Source: Nocardioides sp. cx-173 (GTDB taxonomy: Bacteria; Actinomycetota; Actinomycetes; Propionibacteriales; Nocardioidaceae). Taken from it: a stretch of DNA of 64,000 nt. The stretch covers positions 2,561,001-2,625,000 of the forward strand of contig NZ_CP088262.1 in the NCBI RefSeq assembly GCF_021117365.1, in the 5' to 3' direction. The notes below the pieces were generated by a model. The model made no database searches and was not told the DNA's origin. It saw only the letters and a program-made list of their open reading frames with translations. Positions 58,191 through 64,000 of this stretch are shown here, piece after piece (positions within the stretch are counted from its first letter, which is position 1; the number at the start of each line of letters is the position of its first letter). The position numbers were made by a program, and so were the translations under genes.

Positions 58191-58916
58191 GTGAGCGAGC
58201 TCCGTTTCGAGCAGGTCGGCCTCGGCGCCGACGCGGTCGACTACCTGGCCGCGTGGGAGGTGCAGCGTGAGGTGCACGCCCGGGTGGCCGACGGCGACCA
58301 GCCCGCCACCGTGCTGCTGCTGGAGCACCCCCCGGTCTTCACCGCCGGCAAGCGCACCGAGCCGCACGAGCGGCCGGCCGATCCCGGCGGCGCCGACGTC
58401 ATCGACGTCGACCGCGGCGGCAAGATCACCTTCCACGGCCCCGGCCAGCTGGTCGGCTACCCGATCGTCACCCTGCCCGACCACGTCAAGGTCGTCGACT
58501 ACGTGCGCCGCGTCGAGGAGGCGCTCATCCAGGTGTGCGCCGACCTCGGCGTCGTCACCGCACGCGTGCCCGGACGCAGCGGCGTGTGGCTGCGCGCCGA
58601 CGACCGCGGCCCGGAGCGCAAGGTCGCGGCGATCGGCATCCGGGTCAGCCGTGGGGTCACGATGCACGGCTTCAGCCTCAACTGCGACGTCGACCTCGCC
58701 TGGTACGAGCGGTTCGTGCCCTGCGGCATCGCCGACGCCGGCGTCACGACGCTCTCGCGCGAGCTGGGTCGGCCCGTCACGGTGACCGACGTACTGCCCG
58801 CCGTCGAGCGCCACCTGCGCCACTACCTCGCCTGGGGCGACTACGTCCCCACCCCCGACTACGAGGCCCGCCCCGAGCCCGGCCGCACCCCGCGCATCGA
58901 GCTGCTCACGCCCTGA
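58191..58916 (+). CDS. lipB: Octanoyl-ACP:protein octanoyltransferase
   Basis: This 241-residue enzyme moves octanoate from acyl carrier protein to lipoyl domains. It has [17 protein letters not shown], the catalytic Lys in [10 protein letters not shown] and the catalytic Cys in [11 protein letters not shown]. The GTG at 58191 starts SELRFEQVG. Its partner lipA is 2.7 kb downstream rather than adjacent. Its targets include the SucB domains encoded here. Confidence 0.96.
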   Translation: MSELRFEQVGLGADAVDYLAAWEVQREVHARVADGDQPATVLLLEHPPVFTAGKRTEPHERPADPGGADVIDVDRGGKITFHGPGQLVGYPIVTLPDHVKVVDYVRRVEEALIQVCADLGVVTARVPGRSGVWLRADDRGPERKVAAIGIRVSRGVTMHGFSLNCDVDLAWYERFVPCGIADAGVTTLSRELGRPVTVTDVLPAVERHLRHYLAWGDYVPTPDYEARPEPGRTPRIELLTP

Positions 58917-58929
58917 ATGGGCCCTCAGC

Positions 58930-59364
58930 TCACGGCATGTTGCCGATGCTCGCCGGCCGCACGTCGGGGTGGGCATGCCACCACCGGTGGTTGAGCGACG
59001 TGCGGGCGGAGTCATAGAGGTAGTCGACGACCCAGCGTCGGGCCTCTGCCCGGGTGACGAAGTGGTGCGCGACGTTTCGCTGGCCCCGCTCCGAGTAGAA
59101 GACCACCCAGCCACGGTCCTCCGGAAGGAGGTAGAGGGCTTCGGCCCCGTCGTAGCGGTCGTCCCGGACGGATGTCGAGGCGAAACCATGCTGCTCAACC
59201 CACCGGTCGACGTCCTCCTGCGTCACCGAGATCAGGTCTACGAATCTGACATCGTCAATCGAAACGCCGGCCGGCAGCTGGTCGACGGCCCACCTGAACG
59301 TGCTCCATCCCAGGATCGCGCGAATCTGATCGTCGGGCGGCCGAGGTGTGAGCTGCGGAGACAT
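58930..59364 (-). CDS. Unknown protein, inserted between lipB and the ABC transporter
   Basis: This 144-residue soluble protein is unrecognised. Notable parts are ILGWSTFRWAVDQLP, VTQEDVDRWVEQHGF, DRGWVVFYSERGQRN and NHRWWHAHPD, rich in Trp and Arg. The base composition is visibly more A/T-rich than the neighbours, which suggests acquisition. The ATG at 59364 is preferred; a GTG at 59388 would add eight residues. It ends 13 bases from the lipB stop. An immunity-type protein is one guess, without proof. Confidence 0.7.
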   Translation of the reverse strand: MSPQLTPRPPDDQIRAILGWSTFRWAVDQLPAGVSIDDVRFVDLISVTQEDVDRWVEQHGFASTSVRDDRYDGAEALYLLPEDRGWVVFYSERGQRNVAHHFVTRAEARRWVVDYLYDSARTSLNHRWWHAHPDVRPASIGNMP

Positions 59365-59694
59365 GTCTACTTCCACGCTTGAGGGCACAGGTTGTCAACG
59401 ACCTGATGGTGAACGAGTCTGCTCAGCAACCGCAACCGCAGCCGCACCGCGATTCCGCTCGGTCATGCCGCTGATCGTTCATTCCGAGATCAGGGCGGAT
59501 CGAATAGCGCGGTGGACTGCAGGTACCAGGCGCGTGCGATCAACCACGTTGTCTCGTGATCCGCCCCGACCTGCCGCATTGCGCGCCATGCTGCCGCAGG
59601 CACGGCGAGGGCTCGACGTCCGCCGAACGCGTGTTGCGGCGCCGACGAACCCTCCGGCCTGTTTGGATCGTCCACGAAACGACGAGAGGGCGAC
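59365..59694. other. 330-base stretch without a convincing gene
   Basis: This stretch is less G/C-rich than its flanks, like the preceding unknown gene. The minus strand has a short open end (59490 upward, with AWRAMRQVGADHETTWL) that runs into the antisense of the ABC gene and lacks a credible start. It may be a gene remnant. The plus strand must hold the promoter of the ABC transporter; GAGAGGGCGAC is its ribosome binding site. Confidence 0.5.
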
Positions 59695-60657
59695 ATGAGT
59701 GACCTGGTGATCGAGACGAAGGGGCTCCGCAAGGAGTTCCGCAGCCGCAGGGGCGGCCTGCGCGTGGCGGTCCACGACCTCGACCTCGCGGTCCCGCGTG
59801 GCGGGGTGCACGGCTTCCTGGGACCCAACGGGTCGGGGAAGACCACGACGATCCGGATGCTCCTCGGACTGGCCCGGGCGAGCAAGGGTCGGATGGAGCT
59901 CTTCGGCCACCCGGTCCCCGCCCAGCTGCCCGAGGTGATCGACCGGGTCGGCGCCGTGGTGGAGTCGCCCAAGTTCTCCCCCAACTTCACCGGCCGCCAG
60001 AACCTGCTGCTGCTGGCCCGCTCCATCGACGTGCCGCGCAGCCGGGTCGACGCCGCGATCGAGACGGTCGGGTTGACCGGACGCGACAAGGACCGCTTCA
60101 AGTCCTACTCGCTCGGCATGAAGCAGCGCCTCGCGATCGCCGCGACGCTGCTCAAGGACCCCGACCTGCTGATCCTCGACGAGCCCACCAACGGCCTGGA
60201 CCCGGCCGGCATCCGCGAGATCCGCGACACCATCCGCGACCTCGGCGAGCGCGGAGTCACCGTGCTGCTGAGCTCGCACATCCTCGCGGAGGTCCAGCAG
60301 GTCTGTACGTCGGCCACGATCATCGGCAACGGCCGCCTGCTCGCCTCGGGCACGGTGGACGAGCTGCTCGGCGAGGGCACGGCCTTCCGGGTCACCGCCC
60401 CCGACGCGAGCGCGGCCGCCGCCGTGCTCTCCGCCGCCGGGCTGCCGGCCACCGTCGAGGAGACCGGCGTCCGCGTCGAGACCGACGACCCGGCCGCGAT
60501 CACCCGCGCGCTCGCCGGCGCCGACATCTGGCTCACCGAGCTGATGCCGCTGCGCCAGGACCTGGAGACGTTCTTCCTCCAGCTCACCGCCGCCGACCAC
60601 CTCGGCGCCACCTCCGATGTCTCGTCCCCAGCCCCGACCGAGGGAGAGTCCCGATGA
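59695..60657 (+). CDS. ABC transporter ATP-binding protein
   Basis: This 320-residue ATPase has Walker A GPNGSGKT (43-50), signature YSLGM (138-142, in place of the usual LSGG) and Walker B LLILDEP (158-164), plus a C-terminal extension as in bacitracin/lantibiotic exporters (BcrA-like). It is coupled to the permease gene by ATGA (60654-60657). The substrate is unknown. Confidence 0.92.
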   Translation: MSDLVIETKGLRKEFRSRRGGLRVAVHDLDLAVPRGGVHGFLGPNGSGKTTTIRMLLGLARASKGRMELFGHPVPAQLPEVIDRVGAVVESPKFSPNFTGRQNLLLLARSIDVPRSRVDAAIETVGLTGRDKDRFKSYSLGMKQRLAIAATLLKDPDLLILDEPTNGLDPAGIREIRDTIRDLGERGVTVLLSSHILAEVQQVCTSATIIGNGRLLASGTVDELLGEGTAFRVTAPDASAAAAVLSAAGLPATVEETGVRVETDDPAAITRALAGADIWLTELMPLRQDLETFFLQLTAADHLGATSDVSSPAPTEGESR

Positions 60658-61610
60658 AGGCGCTGCTGCGCGTCGAGGCCTCGCGACTGCGCTGGCGCCG
60701 AGCGGTGCTCCTGCTGCTGCTCGGAGCCTTCCTCGTCCCGGCCGTCATCGCCCTCTCGGTCGTCTACAACACCCGCCCGGTGTCCGAGGCGGAGAAGGAG
60801 CAGGCCCGCAGCCAGGGCTCCTTCGAGATCCAGGAGTGCGAGAAGCATCCCCGGAGCTACGGCGTGGGCAGCGCGGAGGCGTGCGAGGAGCAGGTCATCG
60901 GCTGGTACACCAGCCGCGAGCCGCTGCGCCTGGGCCAGCAGCAGGGCGAGTCCGGGCTCGCCGTCGCGGCCGTGCTCACGCTCGTGGTCATGCTGGTCGG
61001 CACCACCTTCGTCGGCCACGACTGGAACAGCGGCTCGATGAGCAACCAGCTGCTCTTCGAGCCTCGCCGCGGCCGGGTCTGGGCCGCCAAGGGCCTGGTC
61101 GTCCTGATCTTCTCGTTCGTCACCAGCGCCGTGGTCTCCGCCGGCTTCTGGCTGGCCCTCTGGGCGACGGCACGTGCGCGGGACGTGCCGCTGCGCGACG
61201 GCGTCCTCCTCGACTGCCTCGAGTTCGCGCTGCGGGGCTCGGCGTTCGCCGCCGCGGCGGCCCTCGGTGCGTACGCCGCCACCATGCTGTTCCGCAGCAC
61301 GGTGGCGACCATCGGGCTGCTGTTCGCGGTCGTGCTCGCCGGCAGCCTGCTCTTCGGGGCGCTCGGCGTGAGCGAGCGCTGGTACCCGCACAAGAACGTC
61401 TCGGCCATCGTCAAGAACGGCACCACCTACTACGTCGAGGTGCCCGAGAGGTGCTGGAGCCAGGAGCGCCGGGGGCCGGTCGAGGAGGGCTCCGAGTGCG
61501 ACGACACGCGCGACCTCACGCTCGCGCAGGGCAGCGGCTACTACGGCGTCCTGCTGCTGGGCGTGGGGGCGCTCTCGGTGCTCTCGTTCCGGCGGCGCGA
61601 CGTGCCCTGA
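60654..61610 (+). CDS. ABC-2 family permease with Cys-bearing outer loops
   Basis: This 318-residue membrane protein has about six helices, the first at residues 17-38. Two extracytoplasmic loops carry cysteine pairs (ECEKHPRSYGVGSAEACEE between helices 1 and 2, and RCWSQERRGPVEEGSECDD before the last helix), so disulfides are possible. HDWNSGSMSNQLLFEPRRGRVWAAK is the conserved cytosolic loop of ABC-2 permeases. It works with the preceding ATPase. Confidence 0.88.
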   Translation: MKALLRVEASRLRWRRAVLLLLLGAFLVPAVIALSVVYNTRPVSEAEKEQARSQGSFEIQECEKHPRSYGVGSAEACEEQVIGWYTSREPLRLGQQQGESGLAVAAVLTLVVMLVGTTFVGHDWNSGSMSNQLLFEPRRGRVWAAKGLVVLIFSFVTSAVVSAGFWLALWATARARDVPLRDGVLLDCLEFALRGSAFAAAAALGAYAATMLFRSTVATIGLLFAVVLAGSLLFGALGVSERWYPHKNVSAIVKNGTTYYVEVPERCWSQERRGPVEEGSECDDTRDLTLAQGSGYYGVLLLGVGALSVLSFRRRDVP

Positions 61611-61627
61611 CCAGGGGGCGAGCCGAG

Positions 61628-61656
61628 TTGGGTGGCCCCCTGGCCCGGCGTACAGT
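61628..61656 (+). promoter_or_regulatory. lipA promoter, probably leaderless
   Basis: A -35 TTGGGT (61628-61633), 17-base spacer and -10 TACAGT (61651-61656) end 8 bases before the GTG start at 61665. No ribosome binding site fits between them. Confidence 0.55.
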
Positions 61657-61664
61657 TGCACAGT

Positions 61665-62633
61665 GTGACCACCGCTCCCGCCCCTGAGGGCCGCAAGCTC
61701 CTCCGCCTCGAGGTCCGCAACGCCGAGACCCCCATCGAGCGCAAGCCGGAGTGGATCAAGACCCGGGCGAAGATGGGCCCGGAGTACAAGCACCTACAGA
61801 GCCTGGTGAAGTCCGAGGGGCTGCACACGGTCTGCCAGGAGGCGGGGTGCCCCAACATCTTCGAGTGCTGGGAGGACCGCGAGGCGACGTTCCTCATCGG
61901 CGGCGACCAGTGCACCCGTCGCTGTGACTTCTGTCAGATCGACACCGGCAAGCCCCAGCCGCTCGACCGCGACGAGCCCCGCCGGGTCGCGGAGTCGGTG
62001 CAGAAGATGGAGCTGCGCTACGCCACCATCACCGGCGTCGCCCGCGACGACCTGGAGGACGGCGGCGCCTGGCTGTACGCCGAGACCGTGCGTGCCATCC
62101 ACGAGCTCAACCCCGGCACCGGCGTGGAGAACCTGATCCCCGACTTCAACGGCAAGCCCGACCTGCTCCGCGAGGTCTTCGAGTCGCGCCCCGAGGTGCT
62201 GGCCCACAACGTCGAGACCGTGCCGCGCATCTTCAAGCGGATCCGTCCGGCCTTCCGCTACGAGCGGTCCCTCGACGTCATCACCCAGGCCCGCGACTTC
62301 GGCCTGGTCACCAAGTCCAACCTGATCCTCGGCATGGGCGAGACCCGCGACGAGGTCTCCCAGGCGCTGCGCGACCTGCACGCAGCCGGCTGCGAGCTGA
62401 TCACGATCACCCAGTACCTGCGTCCCTCGCTGCGCCACCACCCCGTCGAGCGTTGGGTCAAGCCCGAGGAGTTCGTCGAGCTGCGAGACGAGGCCGACGA
62501 GATCGGCTTCTCCGGCGTGCTGTCCGGTCCCCTGGTCCGTTCGTCCTACCGGGCCGGTCGGCTGTACCGTCAGGCGATGGACGCCCGCGAGGGCCACGTC
62601 GGCACCGCCAGCAGCGTCCCCGCCACCGCCTGA
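61665..62633 (+). CDS. lipA: Lipoyl synthase
   Basis: This 322-residue radical-SAM enzyme inserts two sulfurs into octanoyl domains. The auxiliary cluster cysteines are Cys57, Cys62 and Cys68, and the radical-SAM motif CTRRCDFC is Cys83/87/90. The serine ligand lies in VRSSYRAG near the C-terminus. The GTG at 61665 starts [16 protein letters not shown], with a promoter placed for a leaderless transcript. It completes lipoylation begun by LipB. Confidence 0.97.
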   Translation: MTTAPAPEGRKLLRLEVRNAETPIERKPEWIKTRAKMGPEYKHLQSLVKSEGLHTVCQEAGCPNIFECWEDREATFLIGGDQCTRRCDFCQIDTGKPQPLDRDEPRRVAESVQKMELRYATITGVARDDLEDGGAWLYAETVRAIHELNPGTGVENLIPDFNGKPDLLREVFESRPEVLAHNVETVPRIFKRIRPAFRYERSLDVITQARDFGLVTKSNLILGMGETRDEVSQALRDLHAAGCELITITQYLRPSLRHHPVERWVKPEEFVELRDEADEIGFSGVLSGPLVRSSYRAGRLYRQAMDAREGHVGTASSVPATA

Positions 62634-62679
62634 CACGCATCTCCCGCGTCGGCCCGACCAGTAAGGCAGCTCCGCACCC

Positions 62680-63396
62680 ATGGCCAAGAAGGACACGCCC
62701 ACCGATCCCGCCGACATGAGTCGTCGGCAGCAGATCGTCGCCACCTACCGGATGACGAAGCAGACCGACAAGCGGATCGGCCTGTGGCTGCTCGGCTCGT
62801 TCCTGCTCTTCGGCGCCGTCGGGTTCGGCCTGTTCTGGATCCTGCCCGGCAGCGGCACCATCGGCCTGGTCATGTCGATCGTGGGCGGCCTGCTGTTCGG
62901 CTTCCTCGGCATGATGATCGTGTTCTCCCGGCGCGCCCAGCGCACGGCGTACGACCGGATGGCCGGCCAGCCCGGCGCCGCCGCGAGCGCGCTCACGATG
63001 CTCAAGCGCGGCTGGAAGTCCGACCCCGTCATCGCGTTCAACAAGCAGCAGGACGTCGTCCACCGCGTCGTGGGCCCTCCGGGAATCGTGCTCGTCGGTG
63101 AGGGCAACCCGCACCGCGTGCGTCAGCTCCTCGCCTCCGAGCGGCGCAAGCACGAGCGCGTCGCCTCCGAGACCCCGATCCACGAGGTCGTCGTCGGCGA
63201 CGGCGAGGGCCAGGTGCCCCTCGCCAAGCTGGTCCGCCACGTCCAGAAGCTTGGCCGTCAGGTCAAGCCGGCCGAGCTGACCGACATCCTCGCCCGGATC
63301 AAGGCCCTGGACGCCAACCGCTCGGCGATCCCGATGCCCAAGGGCCCGGTGCCGACCAGCATGAAGGGCATGCGCGGCAACATGCGCGGCCGCTGA
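62680..63396 (+). CDS. DUF4191 membrane protein
   Basis: This 238-residue protein has a short charged N-terminus, two membrane helices (about 33-54 and 60-80) and a basic cytosolic C-terminal domain (RRKHERVASETPIHEVVVGDGEGQVPL). It matches DUF4191, an actinobacterial family regularly found after lipA. The function is unknown. Confidence 0.9.
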   Translation: MAKKDTPTDPADMSRRQQIVATYRMTKQTDKRIGLWLLGSFLLFGAVGFGLFWILPGSGTIGLVMSIVGGLLFGFLGMMIVFSRRAQRTAYDRMAGQPGAAASALTMLKRGWKSDPVIAFNKQQDVVHRVVGPPGIVLVGEGNPHRVRQLLASERRKHERVASETPIHEVVVGDGEGQVPLAKLVRHVQKLGRQVKPAELTDILARIKALDANRSAIPMPKGPVPTSMKGMRGNMRGR

Positions 63397-63412
63397 CCGG
63401 CGGCGCCGGCGG

Positions 63413-64000
63413 CTACTGGACCTGGGAGGCCGGCGGCGCCTCGATGTCGACCGGCTCGCCCCAGTTGTCATAGGTCGCGGTGGTCGTGCCGCCCAGCTTG
63501 CCGAGGTCGGTCACCATCTTGCGGAAGTAGCCGTTCTCGTCGAAGTACAGGTCGTAGGTGTACGACGGCTCCAGCATGTTCTCCGGAAGGGTGCTCGTGT
63601 CGACGCCCTGCTCGGAGAGCAGCGTGGCGGAGTCCAGCACGAGGCTGTAGTGCTCCATGCCGTCCTCCTCGCCGACGTACGTCGCGCCCGTGATCGCCTT
63701 CTCCATGGTGTCGAACTGCGCACGGATGTCGAGCTGCTTGCTCAGGGCCGCGTACGGGCTGCTCGGGTCGTCGAGTGAGGTCGCGGTGTAGGTCTCGGCT
63801 CCGGGGTTCTGCTGGTACACCGTGTTGTCCACCAGCACCATCGTGATCGGAGCCGTCTCGCCGACGTTGATCGTCATGGTCATCTCCGGCGGAGTGTTGC
63901 TGAAGTCCGCCTGCCCCTCGGCGTCGTAGGCCGCGGCGCCCTCGGTGCTCATGGTGAACGTCGCCGTGCTGGCCTCCTCGAAGGCGCGGGCGAAGATGTC
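63413..64000 (-). CDS. Exported lipoprotein-like protein, C-terminal part (gene starts beyond the window)
   Basis: At least 195 residues are read from the right edge (starting DIFARAFEEASTATFTM). The beta-rich pattern, with NVGETAPITMVLVDNTVYQQ and DLYFDENGYFRKMVTDLG, resembles LppX/LprG-type lipoproteins and related LolA-like folds that carry lipids. The signal peptide and lipobox would be outside the window. The stop at 63413 converges on the DUF4191 gene. Confidence 0.75.
   Translation of the reverse strand, partial: DIFARAFEEASTATFTMSTEGAAAYDAEGQADFSNTPPEMTMTINVGETAPITMVLVDNTVYQQNPGAETYTATSLDDPSSPYAALSKQLDIRAQFDTMEKAITGATYVGEEDGMEHYSLVLDSATLLSEQGVDTSTLPENMLEPSYTYDLYFDENGYFRKMVTDLGKLGGTTTATYDNWGEPVDIEAPPASQVQ

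Noticed and set aside
59490..59694. Short minus-strand frame with AWRAMRQVGADHETTWL near the ABC gene
   Set aside because: It has no believable start and runs into antisense of the ABC ATPase; at most a gene remnant.

Overview
The window is high-GC DNA from an actinobacterium, most likely a Nocardioides-like member of the Nocardioidaceae. The evidence is the strong G/C third-position codon bias, the many GTG starts with GTGA/ATGA stop-start overlaps, SOS and NrtR sites of actinobacterial type, and actinobacterial gene orders (ftsK-rimO-pgsA, cinA-clgR, DUF3046, recA-recX; pepA-lpd-sucB; lipB-lipA-DUF4191). It is chromosomal and mostly core. I saw no rRNA, tRNA, CRISPR array, insertion sequence or prophage.

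Layout. 1-2.2 kb: end of an assimilatory sulfate reduction operon (sulfite reductase C-terminus, a tiny zinc ribbon protein, APS reductase, sirohydrochlorin chelatase). 2.2-5.4 kb, minus strand: phosphoribosyltransferase-GNAT, then PPK2-HipA-like kinase-DUF3037, tightly overlapped. 5.4-7.1 kb: recX and recA, with an SOS box 166 bp upstream of recA inside the next gene. 7.2-8.9 kb: a divergent, probably copper-responsive pair around a CsoR-like operator. 8.9-14.7 kb: an AlkZ/YcaQ-type glycosylase, an MFS carrier, DUF3046, a DinB-like protein and an ABC-2 exporter with two permeases. 14.8-17.4 kb: NAD salvage operon pncB-pncA-nrtR with an NrtR operator on its own promoter. 17.5-22.9 kb: Lhr helicase and Nei2 glycosylase. 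22.9-35.2 kb, minus strand: clgR, cinA, a giant secreted nuclease/5'-nucleotidase, pgsA, rimO, a RodZ-like protein and ftsK.

35.4-38.5 kb is a secreted metalloprotease. 38.6-44.3 kb, minus strand: RNase J, dapA, an F420-type oxidoreductase, folA-thyA and a PhzF protein. 44.4-47.3 kb: an odd sigma-factor-like/transmembrane/propeller fusion, a small unknown and gcvT. 47.3-52.9 kb, plus strand: pepA, a 33-bp tandem repeat block, lpd and sucB. 53.0-56.7 kb: class Ia ribonucleotide reductase nrdAB behind a cobalamin riboswitch. 56.7-64 kb: a TIGR01777 epimerase, a lipoprotein, lipB, an ABC transporter, lipA, a DUF4191 membrane protein and a truncated lipoprotein gene.

Two themes link the genes. 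The first is DNA maintenance: recA/recX, lhr/nei2, the AlkZ-like protein, ftsK and clgR. The canonical ftsK-to-recX block is pulled apart here by two insertions, one of about 16 kb and one of about 5 kb. The second is lipoate metabolism and its client enzymes: lipA, lipB, sucB, lpd and gcvT. The least explained items are the sigma-like/propeller fusion, the PPK2-HipA-like-DUF3037 trio, the copper-linked pair, and the palindromic and tandem intergenic repeats.
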